This document shows, piece by piece, positions 20,454 to 31,821 of a stretch of 64,000 bases of DNA (within the stretch, counting starts at the first letter, position 1; each line of letters starts with the position of its first letter). Location: positions 930,001-994,000 of the forward strand of contig OY752141.1 of NCBI GenBank assembly GCA_963573315.1. Direction: 5' to 3'. Origin of the DNA: Entomortierella parvispora. Lineage: Eukaryota; Mortierellomycota; Mortierellomycetes; Mortierellales; Mortierellaceae. The position numbers and the translations under genes were made by a program. The notes below the pieces were generated by a model. The model was not told the DNA's origin. It searched no databases and was given only the letters and a program-made list of their open reading frames with translations.

Positions 20454-23400
20454 CGCAACTCCTGGGGCTCTGTCCCCTTTCAATCCTCCCTGTCACTTTT
20501 TGGACGCGACCAGAACGTAAAATATTATCGATTCATTGTTGTCCCTTTGTTCATCCCATCCAACAACCTGTTCAACTGCGTGATTTTTTCCCAACTGGTG
20601 GAGACTGTCTGATCGTTTTGAAGAAAAGGAGAGAAATGGCCTTGATATTAATAGACCTTTGGTTGATCTATTCTTGTGCACCGGTGGGCGCCAGGACACG
20701 AGGAGGGATCGGATGTGAAGGGTGATAGCATGCAGAGGACAGGATTGTAGGTGCCGTTGAGCAATTGCTTCGCTTCTTAGAGTTGAAACTAGGGGGGCCA
20801 TGGTTCTAATAAGTCTTTGTCAGCTTTTTGTCAATGCATCCAAGAACATGATTGATCGCTGTTGCTCCTTTGAATGTTTTTTTGTTTTTGTTTTTTCGTT
20901 TCGACAGAAGGAGGTCTCCTTGGTGCCCTTTTTTTTTGAGCCAATAAATGGGAAGAAATTAAGATGTGCTCCCGTGGACACTCTTCTCAGTGCTGTTGGC
21001 TCACGAACTTGGCCCTTTTAGAGCGCAGAGATGTGCCAAAGCTTGAAAAGACCTGCGGAAGAAAATGATAAGTCTCCACGTCAAGGACAGTCCGCTAGCT
21101 GTCGGTGTTTCCATCAGAGAAGGGGAGAGAGAGATTTTCTTTAAAATTTTGATTTGTGATTATTAGAAATCCATTTCCGCCAGTTTCGGTTGTGTTCTCT
21201 CTTTCTCTTGGCAAAGGCAAAGAGGGGAAGGGTGACCAAGGCATGATCCAACGGAGGAACGAAGGAAATAAAACTTGTCGTCTGACAATAGCTTTTGCCT
21301 GAAGGAAAGACGTTCGTAGGGCTGCAGGGTAAAGTTTAAAAAAGAACCAAAAAAAAAAAAAGAAACAACTAAAGCTTTGAAGATCGAGTCTCTCGTTCTC
21401 TTACTCTCTTCTCTCGCTCCTCTCTTGCTCTCTCAACAGCTGGTCCTTCTTTTTCACTACTCCTCATCCTCTCCTAGTCTTTCTCATCATTTTGCGGGCG
21501 CAATTGGAGGAAAGAAGGAATCAAATGATGAAAAAAAGAGGTGTGATTTTTCTATGTCTTTTGTTTTTCATTGAATTACTGAGTAAAGGAGAGAGAAAGG
21601 GGTCAGTGTGTTGTAACGAGGCCATCTATCCCGCGCCCTGGCTTTACGACCCCACTCTGTCTGGCCTGTCGCGCACTTTACACCTTTTTTTTTTAAAAAA
21701 AAAATTATCCCAACTTTCCGAAAAGACCGCCATTGGTGAAGCAATAGGGCTCAGAAGGACTTTTCCCTAGTTTATTGCATTCCTCATCTCATCTGCCGTT
21801 TGGTGCACGAGTAGGATGAGTGCTCAAAAGGGTCCAACTGCCGATACTGCAGTCGGTGAAGTATGAACCCCTAGACCAGTTATCTTTGTTCAAGGAATTT
21901 GGCTCTTGGACCTAGACTCGGCTCGAGCACTCACTCATTCTTCTGAGCAACCAGGGCTCTAGAACAAAGAGTGAAAGAGCAAAAAAAACGCGGGGATTTT
22001 TTTGTTCAAATCTTTGATTCTTGACCCACTCGATCTCTTTCTTGTTGGCTATTTTTCTTTGAAGATGGGTGCTAAACTTGATTGCTGACGAGAAACTAAC
22101 TCGTTAAGGCTAAAAGGGAGATGATGGATGACGGTGGCGACCTACATTCCGTTGTCATGACAGGGGAAGGTTTTCCTGGCGCCCGTAATTGCAAAAGTCC
22201 AAAAATAACGAACTGCGAACTGCAAAAAGCAGAGAAAGCGAGGTGAGCGATGGCGCCTTTTTGCTTGTTCTTTCTCAAAGTGTGGGTGGTAACCATTCAG
22301 AAAACACTCTTACATGCACACACACATATAGCAAAAGAAGGGTGCATCCCCTGCTGGCCCATTGTCCACAATCCCGCAAATCGAGGACGCTACAGACAAT
22401 CGGGGCAGGATGGATTGACGTGGACAATCAAACAACACCAGTTTTTTTTTTTTTTTTTTGGGCGGAGAGACAAAGAAAATAGATTTGGGCGATCACTTCC
22501 CACAAATTGGACAATGGAATGTAATCCCAACTTTTTAAACCAAGAAAGTTTGTTTGTCGTGCACTTAGGGAAAGGGCCATCAAGGTTTTGTTGTTTGTTG
22601 ATGTCCCCCTTCAAAGTTGCAAGCAATTAGCCGACCAAGGTTGTGATTTTATTAGGCCCGGGGGCTCTCATGGTTACACCAAGATCGTCATTGTGCACCT
22701 CTCCCCCATTGTCTGCTCAACCCAGTGTTCCCCCCTCTCTTTGTTCTTCCTCCCCTCTCTCTCTCTCCCTGCTGCTCAGAGGAAGCGAAGGGGAAAACAT
22801 TTTCTTTTTGAACATGAGCGTCAGGGTGCTGTAAAGAACGAGCGTGCAGTTGAAGAACACCCAACATCCCCACAACAACAACAACAACAAGAAAATCAAC
22901 AACAAACAAGCATTGACAGCAACAACAAAAACAACAACCGCAACTACAACATTTTCGCAAGGCAGGGAGAGAAGTGGAAATGAAGGTAGGGAACAAAAAC
23001 ACAAACAACAAAAGAGGGACGAACCCAAGATCATCCTTGGAGTAGGGATTGCGCGTTGTTGTGCACAAAGGGGTGATCTCTGCTTTTGATACGTCTTTTA
23101 CGCCCACCTTTCTCGCACTCTCTCTTTGTCTCTTTGTCTTCCCTCCCTCCGTCTCTTGTCAATCTCTACAGTGACAGTATCTCTCTCATGCTGTGTTTGG
23201 CTGAGTGTGTTTTTTGTGGGCGTGCACCTTCGCTTCTTTCTCTTGTGATGAAGTCATTTCCACCCTCCATTTTTGCTTTTCATGTACTTTGTTGTTTCCC
23301 CGCCGTTTTTTTCTTTCTCTCTCTCTCTCTTGATATCTCTTTCATGATAATCTGGCGTGGGAGGAGGAAGGAAATAGATGAGTGAACACGCAATCATCAT

Positions 23401-23646
23401 GGGCGTCCTTCCTTTGGATCAAGTCCGATGGAAATAGATACAAGAACAGAAACAAAAAAAAAAACCTCCCCCTCTTCCTCGTCTCTTCCACGCGGATGGA
23501 TGTGTCTTTGCCGGTTTCAGTTCTTTTTTGTCGATCCTCCTTCCTTCCTTTCCGTTTCCTTTCTTCCCTCACCTGTTTAGCGCCATTCCTGTTTCTTTCA
23601 ACTCCTCCGAGCATGCCGTCTTTTGTCGCGCGCCTTCTCAATTGCT

Positions 23647-23671
23647 AAAAAAAAAAAAAAAAAAAAAAAAA
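23647..23671 (+). repeat. Poly(A) run of 25
   Basis: Uninterrupted A homopolymer in the spacer left of the Ser-rich hypothetical gene. Confidence 0.85.
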
Positions 23672-24368
23672 TGGCTAGCAAGCAAGCAAACAGGCAGGTT
23701 CAAACCTTCTTGTTTCCTGTCCATGTTTCTCTCCCGCCTGAAAAAGAATCTTCTCTTGGCCCTTGGCCCATCGTCATCCTCCTTCCCTTTCCGTAGACAA
23801 CAGACAGCAGACAGCAGACAGAAGACAACAGACAGGCTTTCCCCTATCATGATAGCCAAAGTAAAAACAAAAACCCTTTTTTTTTCCTGTTGTTCTTTGC
23901 TTACGATACACGAACGAATTGTCTGTGTCAGGCACGAGCATTTCTGCTCCCCCTCGCCTCCCCGATCTCTGCCAACCTTTTATATCTCACATCGGCTCGA
24001 TTTGAAACCTAGCCCTGAATGCGTGGTGAACCCAAAAAAAAATATACAGAAGATGCAAAATAGGCGAACAAAGAGACTTAAGGAAGAAGAACGTTTATTA
24101 CTGTTGCAATGGAGACTGCTGCATAAAAGTGGATGGAGCAAGAGATATGATCGTACTAATCCAAACAAAGTGAGGTGGGGGGCGAGTATATATAGTGTGG
24201 AGAGGGAGAATAGGAAGGTGAGAAGGCAGTGCGCGCGCGTGCAAAAGACAAAACTGACGCGACTGGCTGGCTTGGTTGGAGGTGACCACAAAGTGGATCA
24301 AGTATGGATGAGAGGACAAGGAGGGGAGGGGAAAATTTCCATCCAACCATCCGTAGTCGACATCCTAC

Positions 24369-25301
24369 TTAATTCCTCGACGCGTCTGGGTAAAAGTCTT
24401 TGGCGCGGGGGGCATCCTCCGATCCCTCGACCACTGCATTTCGCCTGCGAAACGTGTACGACGAAGGTAGTTTCCTGCCATCCTCATCCGCCATCCCATC
24501 CATGTCTACATCATTTGCACTCTGGGATCCATTACTGCCGTCAGCGTCACTACGGCCGCTGTGGCCTGGGTGGACACCTGACGATGGATCTGGACTCTCG
24601 CCGGTTCCCCCACCAATGGCGCCTCGTCCGCCGATGCCCATGTGGGCACGCGCTCCACCCCGATGGGTGTTGTATTGAGAGGAGTTGTGGTGACGGCAGG
24701 TATCATGTTGTGTTGGCGCGCCAGGGTTGTTGCTCCAGGAATCGTCTTCTGACCCGCAGTAAGGGGTCTTGGACGAAGAAGAAGAAGAGGAGGAGGAGGA
24801 GCCACTCGATATTGGTTGCCAAAGGGTCTGCTCCGCCGATGTTTGAGCCGTGACCGTCTTCACGGACTGTTCAAAGACCAGCTCTGGGCAGAATGATGAT
24901 GACGATGACGACGAAAAAGAAGAGGAAGACGAGGAGAGGGAGAAGTACACGCCTCGTGCCAACGGCTCGGACCGATCTGAACGCCAGTTACGCACCTGTG
25001 CGCTCGAGCTTGATGACGAAGACAACAACGAAAGCTGCTGTCCTTTGCATGCACGATGATCCGTGTCCTTTGCAATGTTGCTCTTTTGGTGGTGATGGTG
25101 ACGGTGGCAAGTTGTACAAAAGTGATCCTGAACCTGTCGACGATCCAGGTGCAGGTTCTTTCCCACAAGACATCGTGTCCGCACGGAATGTATAGTTTGT
25201 CCCTGTTGCCGTAAAAGATGGAATCCATCCTCTGGCGTCCAATGACCAAGGCTAGACATGACGGTTGTTGTTGTTGTTTGTTGGCGATAAAAGAGTAGCA
25301 A
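24369..25301 (-). CDS. Hypothetical Ser-rich protein
   Basis: One uninterrupted frame of 310 codons; a second in-frame ATG at 25259 (MSSLGHWTPEDGFHLLRQQG) may be the true start. The N-terminal 90 residues are ordered-looking and contain VRTRCLVGKNLHLDRRQV followed by HFCTTCHRHHHH, a Cys/His cluster that could bind metal. The rest is disordered: three poly-Ser runs, a Gly-rich part (HMGIGGRGAIGGGTGE) and an acidic segment NDVDMDGMADEDGR before FRRRNAVVEG. A TATAAAAA on the minus strand at 25504-25511 lies about 200 nt upstream. No family was recognised. It could also be the last exon of a longer gene. Evidence for coding is frame length, balanced composition in the first 90 residues and the TATA box. 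Confidence 0.5.
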   Translation of the reverse strand: MLLFYRQQTTTTTVMSSLGHWTPEDGFHLLRQQGQTIHSVRTRCLVGKNLHLDRRQVQDHFCTTCHRHHHHQKSNIAKDTDHRACKGQQLSLLSSSSSSSAQVRNWRSDRSEPLARGVYFSLSSSSSSFSSSSSSSFCPELVFEQSVKTVTAQTSAEQTLWQPISSGSSSSSSSSSSKTPYCGSEDDSWSNNPGAPTQHDTCRHHNSSQYNTHRGGARAHMGIGGRGAIGGGTGESPDPSSGVHPGHSGRSDADGSNGSQSANDVDMDGMADEDGRKLPSSYTFRRRNAVVEGSEDAPRAKDFYPDASRN

Positions 25302-25503
25302 AAGTAGCGAGAGTTAAGAGACTCTATGATTTGAGGCTATGATGTGGTCCAGCTGCGTTCTTGCGGATCAGCGTGATAGGTGCTTGTGCAGTGTTTTTTT
25401 GTTCTTTTTCTTTTTTGAGGACTGGATAACAATGAAGAGAGGAGATATGAAGAAGAGAGGAAAAGGAGAATTGTTCAGTGGCGTGGCCGGAATTTGCATT
25501 CTC

Positions 25504-25511
25504 TTTTTATA
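25504..25511 (-). promoter_or_regulatory. Candidate TATA box for the Ser-rich hypothetical gene
   Basis: The minus strand reads tataaaaa here, about 193-203 nt upstream of the ATG at 25301. Distance and orientation fit a promoter; there is no other evidence. Confidence 0.4.
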
Positions 25512-26251
25512 CACAAAGAGTCCACACGACTTCTGTTCGATCTGGCACACATGCAGAGGCAAGGGGGGGGGGGAAGAGGAGACACATAGGCAGAGGAGGA
25601 CGGGGGGTTAAAAAGAAGGGTTTCTTTTGACACACACAGGATGCGTCCACAAAAGGGAGCAAGGACCGGAAACAGGAGCAGCAGCAGCAGGAGCAGCAGA
25701 ACCAAAGATAGGAAAGGAGGGAGACGAAAAGAGGTCGAGTCAAGGAGTAAAATCGTATGCATGTCTTTCCCTTGTTGCTCTCCGAGAACTGTCCATAAAG
25801 GGAATGAAGGGGACAAGTTGCACAAAGACGACGAGGAGGAGGCGGGCGAGGGAGGAGGAAGAGGAGGAGGAGGAGGAGGAGGAGGAAGGACCGACGCGAG
25901 ACGAGGCAAACAATGAACGACTAGAGGAAAAGGAGCAAAGAGGAGGAAGGAGTTCTCTATGAAGGTCCTTACCCTGGCGAGGTGCGATCAATTGAATGCG
26001 GTGCGAGCAAGTCAGAGGAATAAGAGAAGATGGAAGAGGAAGCAAAGGTGTGAAGGGCAAAAAGCCAGAGGGGTGCACTCCCCCCCTTATAAAGGTCTCC
26101 AAGCCAATGAATAACAGCTGCGAATGTGCGACCTTCCGCATGGCATGGTCTGTGTGTGTTCGCGTGCGACGTGAGAGGGCCCAAGCATGCAACGGAAATA
26201 TGATCATTGGACGGGTCAAGCAATCCAACAAGGCAAGAAAAAGCTCGACAA

Positions 26252-26257
<6 letters not shown>

Positions 26258-26285
<28 letters not shown>
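26258..26285 (+). repeat. (AG)n microsatellite
   Basis: Fourteen AG dinucleotides in a row in the spacer. Confidence 0.85.
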
Positions 26286-26288
<3 letters not shown>

Positions 26289-28721
26289 CGAACGCAAGAG
26301 TGACCAACGGATCTAACGCAGCCCAAGGGTTGTCGTGCATGTTGTGCATGCAGCCCCTTTTCCTTCTTCCTTGTCTTCATGCTCTTTCACGTCTTGCTTT
26401 GCTCTTTTTGTTCTCCCTTTCCTTCCTTTTGACCCGAATGCACAGAGGCACGCACTCCCTCAGTAAAGAGATGATAACACGAGCTGCAGTGAGAAACAGG
26501 ACTGACCCTTTCTTTCTCGATGATCCCAACGGCCAGGCTTGTGTAAAAATAACCCGACATGCCCTTTCAACGGCTTTGAGGATCAAGACAAAATGGAGTC
26601 AACTGTCAACAAGCAAGGGCAGGTTGGAATCGCCCAGCAGGGAAGGGGGGGAGGAGGAGGAGGAAAGCATACAGGCAGGGGTCTTCTTCCAATGCAAACG
26701 AGGGAAATATGGCCTCGTGGGTCAAGGGGGGAAGTGGGTCATGGACACGAACGGCGCGATTCGATGCACATACTCTTTTTCTCCTTGTAGGAGCTGGTGA
26801 AAGAACTAGGACTTTTGACGGTGTGTGGGATCGTAGGCACAGACTGTGAAACGAGACAAATGCGCAAGTTAATTATATTGCTGTCGTTGTTAAGGCTGGA
26901 AAGAGGGGCAATGAGTGTTTGTGAATGCGAGAGAGATCAAGCCGAGGGCGAGCAAGCGAGTGAGTGAGAGAGAAAAGAACAAAAAGTGATGAGAAACAAA
27001 GAAAAGAAGAAGAAAGAAAGAAAAAGACGCGGGCGAGGGTCCAATGCTCAAATAGTGCCCAGCGGGATGGGGCATCCCATGGGCCGATATCAAAGCATCC
27101 TTCTTTTGCCATCGTTATTCTTGGCCAAGGAGGGTACGGGGTCCGTCATTTTTGTTTTCGGATTAAATTGTCTTTCAATGCTCAAACTTTTTGCATGGTG
27201 AGCTGCCTGCGGTCCGTCATCCCAACAGAACGATGGGGGTTGGCAAACAGCCAATGTTATGTTTGTACTGTCCGTTCCTTACCAGCAGCAAGGATGAGAT
27301 GGGTCATGAACCACATCTTGCCACATTGCAACTAGTCTATCCATAGTACCTCTCTGCGCATTTCCACACTCTCCTGCTGACTGGTGAACAAAGTTGTCAT
27401 CTTGGGTACACAAGGAACCAGATCTGCAGGCCCCAGTGCTCCTTCAATTCCACATACGCACGCGCACACACACGCACACCCCATGGTGCGAAACCTTGAG
27501 AAAGAGGATTCATTCTCTACCATTTTTTCCCTTCCTCTTTCCCTTACCCTTGGATCAAAAATAGGCGCCAAGATGCAGGGGGGATAAAGAAGAGAGGGTT
27601 GACAGGGGAGTTGTCAACGGGCGCTAGAGTTGCGTTTCGGGTGGTTGAACAAGAAGAGGGCAATTAAAAAAACGTGGAATTATTGTCAGTGTGTTGTCCT
27701 CATCCCCTGCCTCTCTCCCTATTCCTTTCGCTCAATGTTGCACACTCGCTCTCAACGGCAATTGCCATCATTTTTGGGGTTCGCCCTCTCGTCTCTGACC
27801 AAACGAACCATTCTCTTTTTGTCTCTCTTGACCTTCGGTGGCCCTTTGTACTCAGGATCCCTGAGCCTCACAAGGGTCTTTTCATTCATACAACCCTCTG
27901 AGTGCGAAAATTTTGTGTATGCTCCACTCGGAGGAGGCAAGGTGGCAAAAGGCGACACAATTGCTCTCGAGAAGTAAAAAAAAATGCTCTCTTGTCCTTT
28001 CATTTCCTAAAAACAAAACCAAAACCCGCCTTCAGGACCATTGAACCATGGCACAATGATTTTCTGTGTCATTGACAGTCAACCATCGGCTATTGGAAAA
28101 AAAAAAACAAAAGAGTTACTTGGGAAACAAACCAAAAAAAAAAAAAAAAAAAAAAGATTAAAAAAACGTGCATGCCTAAAACCAGTAGCCCACGGCTCTC
28201 GAGGCGGGATTTTCTCTGTTGTCTTTCTGTCATTCTCCCAACTGTTCTTGCTGTTGCTGTCGTTGTCGTTGTTGTCGTTGTTGTTGTTGTTGTTGTTATT
28301 GTGACAAATGCATGGCGGGAAAGAAAAACAGGTCATGCAGTACCAATCAACGCCCAGCATCGGTCGGCAACCGGTCATTCTGTACTCCCAAACAATGGTC
28401 CAGACCTTCCCTTCTACTTTGAACATGGTACCTTTGATCGGTTGACATGGTCCAACTATAAAAGCATTGCGTCTTGCAGCGGCTTTCGCAATTGTCTATT
28501 ACAATCTGAGGATCCCTTGTGAGTCCGCCATGGTCAGGACAAGAGAGAAAACAAAAAATCATGGGTCCCAGACCACGCGGGTCTGCGCCTTTGGGCATGT
28601 CATTCTTTTGGTTCCGATGGCCGCCCCTCCCTCCAATCGGTGGCCTGCTTTGACACCATGTTTATTGTCTTTTTGTTTTTGCCTGCAGTCCACGGTTCCT
28701 GCCATGCATGTGTCGCACTTT

Positions 28722-31261
28722 TTAGCCCAATTTGCCGATCAAGAGACACTCAATCTTCTGTCCCGATAGTACATTGGAGCGCTCCTCGGTCCTTCCTGGC
28801 AAGACCAAAAGACTGTTGGCCTCCAGCATTGTCACCATGCGGCTGCTCATTTGATTCTTGTCTGTGGACTGCGCCATGATTCGTCCCTCTGCTGTTATAG
28901 ACACAATGGCCCGTTGGTATTCTGGTCTCTCATCCAAACGAACATCGTGAGTGATCTGTGATGGTTTTAGAGAATACGTAGTGTGAGTAGGTGTGTAACA
29001 TCGATCATCTGAAACTCTAGGAACCCCTTATTTGACTATCTATCGCGTTTACCTCTGCTTTGATACTGGGCCACTTGTACTTTTCATATCCTGCCAATTT
29101 GCGAAGTGCTGGGAGGACAAACAAATAATAGGTGACCGTGGCCGAAACAGGGTTACCAGGCAGTCCAAACATCAGCTTGGGTGGACCTCCTTTAGGGTTC
29201 GGGATAGTTGCAAAAGTCGTTGGTTTTCTATTGGATGATGAGGGTGAGCAAAATTTAAAGCAGCATGTACATCCATTGGCAGTGTCATAATCAAATGAAG
29301 ACTGTAGCTCTCTTACCCAGGCTTCATCATGATGCGTCCAAAGTGGATCGTAGCGCCAAGTTTTTGCTCCAAAATGGGCTTGAGGAGATCCATCTCGCCC
29401 ATCGAAACACCGCCGGTTGTTACAACAATGTCGCATTTGTCCAGTCCCTCACGTACCGCCCTTTCCAGTGCCTCTGGGCTGTCGGGTGCGATGCCTAAAT
29501 CTATGTAGTCGATTCCTGCCGCCTTGGTGGCTGCGATCAGTGTTGGTCTGTTGGTATCCCGAATTTGTCCCATTTTCAGTTTTTCGCCATTATCATGGTT
29601 GACAACTTCGTTTCCAGTAGACAGGAATCCAACGACAGGTCTTTGACGCACTATAACCTAAAAAGTGAGAGTTTGCTTATTTCGATCAGATTCACATTCT
29701 GAAATGGCAACGTCAATCACCCAAGTCGATGAGTCACTAACCTTTTGTACGCCAATGGAGGCCAAAACTCCAATCTCTCCACCAACAGCAGAAATGACTT
29801 GGCCCTTCTTCATAACTGTCTGTCCAATCTGGACATCAGATCCAATCTCGCGGATGGCTTCACCGTTCTTGACCTTTGCCAGGATCTCTACAATCTCCTC
29901 CTGGGTACCATCCTCGGATGACTTGATTAACACTGTGTCTTCGACCATAACAACAGCTGTGGCGCCTTCAGGGACTGCTCCTCCAGTGGTGATTCTTGCG
30001 ATCTGTCCTGGCAGCAACTTTGTCGCAACACCTTCGGCGGCAGCCGCGGCAATGGAGACAGCAGTCACTGGGTATTTTCCTGGACCATCCGTGTCTAGAA
30101 CCATTGAAAAGGTTAAAACGAGTCCAAAGTACGATAAGCGCGCCCACATAACAATCGCCTACCGATGACTGCATATCCATCAAGAATGGCGGCACGGTAT
30201 CCAGGTACAGCCTCGACAGCCACGACATCCTCATCGAGAACTGCTCCAATCAAGGACTCGTTGACGGGCAACTGGACCGAGGGGAGTGGCGAGATATGAT
30301 CCATGACGGCCGTCATAGCTTTATCCATGGAAATCAAAGGATACGGTGATTTCCGGAGTCGCCTTGATACGGGAGTGTCTAGACCCAGGGACGCCGCCTC
30401 AGATCTAGTTTCGCGATCGCTATGGTGAAAGCAGGTATGTCCTCCATGTCCATGTCCATGATTATGTCCGTGTCCTGGAGCAGCCTGTTCCTCAGCCTTA
30501 GCACTCGACAGTCCAGCAGAAGGAGTAATGCCTGAGGGCCGAGGGCCGCCTTGCATTTTTTCATGTAGCTTCCTGCCTGTGCCTCCGCTTGCAAGGTCGC
30601 TGGCATGCGGCAGCAGTTTGGCGACGATTTCATAGTTCTCCTTGACCGCTTTGGGGCTGCCTGGGAAGGTCAAAACCAGGGTTTGGCCCCGAATACCTGA
30701 GACGGCTCTGCTGAGAGCTGCAAAAGGTGTGATCTGCACGGACTTTGAGAAAATCAAGTGCGTGATGCCGGGGGTCTGTCGATCGAGAAGTGGCAGAACA
30801 GCCTATGTAGGTCGATATGGAAAAAGATAGAAGAAGAGACGAGTGTTGATTAGCAGTGGAACGACTATTGTACTGCATAGCCATGGACGATCCGCCAGAG
30901 CTGTTTAGCTACCTCAGGGGTACAGTCGCGCACGCCAAAGCCGGTGCCTCCGGTCGTGAGAACAATGTTCAGATCCAGATCATCGCACCAGGAGGTGACG
31001 GTCTTTTGAATTGCCTTGAAGTCATCAGGGATACAGGCGGTGACCTCGAGCTTGTAACGGGGTTCAGCTTCGAGTAGTTTGCAGAGCGCGGGACCACTGG
31101 TATCGGAGGCAGGGTCGAGAGAGGCCGTGTCACTGACTGCAGAAGTATGAAGAGGAGTATTTGGTTAAGAATGAAAACTGTTCCATGAGGAACGAATGCG
31201 AGAGAGAGCAAATGTCGATGGGATTACTTGTCAGGACACCGACGCGCAGGGAGGAAGACAT
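28722..31261 (-). CDS. Gephyrin/CnxE-type molybdenum cofactor synthesis protein (MogA-MoeA fusion)
   Basis: Seven exons: 31261-31228, 31136-30913, 30802-30163, 30094-29742, 29657-29317, 29227-29053 and 28955-28722, giving 666 residues. The N-terminal G (MogA) domain starts [17 protein letters not shown] and has the molybdopterin-binding motif [15 protein letters not shown] at residues 72-86. A linker with a His-rich patch ([18 protein letters not shown], about 196-213) leads to the E (MoeA) domain: [73 protein letters not shown] and [15 protein letters not shown]. MogA-type domains adenylate molybdopterin and MoeA-type domains insert molybdate, completing Moco for nitrate reductase and related enzymes. 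The G-then-E order is that of animal gephyrin, opposite to plant Cnx1. The cofactor is made in the cytosol. Introns are 90-110 nt. Confidence 0.93.
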
Positions 31262-31325
31262 GAAGAGTGAGACTGAATGAGAGAATGAGGAGTAGAGGGA
31301 GTGGTGGGAGGAAGGAATGGGAAGA

Positions 31326-31349
31326 ATGGATGGATGGATGGATGGATGG
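31326..31349 (+). repeat. (ATGG)6 microsatellite
   Basis: Six tandem ATGG tetranucleotides about 65 nt upstream of the gephyrin-type start codon (on its non-coding side). Confidence 0.85.
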
Positions 31350-31599
31350 AGAGAAGAGACGCAAAAAAGTGGAGTCGAACGCGTCGCAGCAGAGCAGCAG
31401 CACGGCGGAGTGGAGGGCGGAAGGGACGTGACCCCGGGAAGGTGGGGAATCACGGTTCTACTCCTTGTGCAATAAGAGGGGGAAGACGTCAATTAGAGAG
31501 AGATACAGAGGTGGCGTCACGTGAAGAAAGAGCATGAATTTGGTGGCGTCCGTCTTGGGCTTGTCTTTTTACGGCCCGCCCTGGCAGCAGGTGGCAGGT

Positions 31600-31624
31600 G
31601 CAGTGTGCAGTGTGCAGTGTGCAG
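31600..31624 (+). repeat. Tandem GCAGTGT repeat
   Basis: Three full 7-nt copies and a partial fourth, in the divergent promoter region. Confidence 0.8.
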
Positions 31625-31821
31625 CAGTGCAGGGACCGGGAAAACGATATACGCTGTCGGTCATGTCCCGATCTTCTTGCACCTTCCTTTCCTCTTTTCC
31701 TTCTCTTGCCCTATCCTTCTCTCTTCAACTCAACCAGGCGCTGCTCCTTGCCATCATCATTCTCTCACTCACCTGCCTCGTCTTCCTCCTCTTCGCCCTC
31801 GCCTTTTCGGTCGCTGTCGCA

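Larger units (their letters stand above)
19876..24368. other. Gene-free spacer with A runs
   Basis: About 4.5 kb in which no coding exon could be supported. It has A runs at 19984-20011 (28), 20425-20453 (29) and 23647-23671 (25), CAA/ACA repeats near 22875-22950 and scattered T/C-rich stretches. A TATATATA sits at about 24187. The 441-codon plus ORF starting at 23528 is mostly antisense to the hypothetical gene at 24369 and low-complexity DNA. Confidence 0.6.
25302..28721. other. Intergenic spacer
   Basis: About 3.4 kb without a supported gene. It contains the hypothetical gene's upstream region with GGA/GCA repeats (25670-25960), a GA dinucleotide run (26258-26285), an A run at 28134-28155 (22) and a GTT/GTC repeat near 28255-28300. 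The left part is upstream of the minus-strand hypothetical gene and the right part is downstream of the gephyrin-type gene. Confidence 0.6.
31262..31821. promoter_or_regulatory. Divergent promoter region between the gephyrin-type and pectin-lyase-like genes
   Basis: About 560 nt separate the two ATGs. It contains six ATGG units (31326-31349), three GCAGTGT units (31600-31620) and a pyrimidine-rich stretch from about 31670 to 31820 just before the plus-strand start. No clear TATA box was seen. Confidence 0.6.

Noticed and set aside
21800-21970. Partly symmetric sequence around actgcag considered as a structured RNA
   Set aside because: The symmetry is short and imperfect and there is no further support for a conserved fold.
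23528-24853. 441-codon plus-strand ORF
   Set aside because: Includes poly-Lys from an A run, and its right half is antisense to the better-supported minus-strand hypothetical gene; composition is not coding-like.
25740-26297. 185-codon minus-strand ORF
   Set aside because: Dominated by Ser/Leu runs from GA and GGA repeats; no family match or splice partner.
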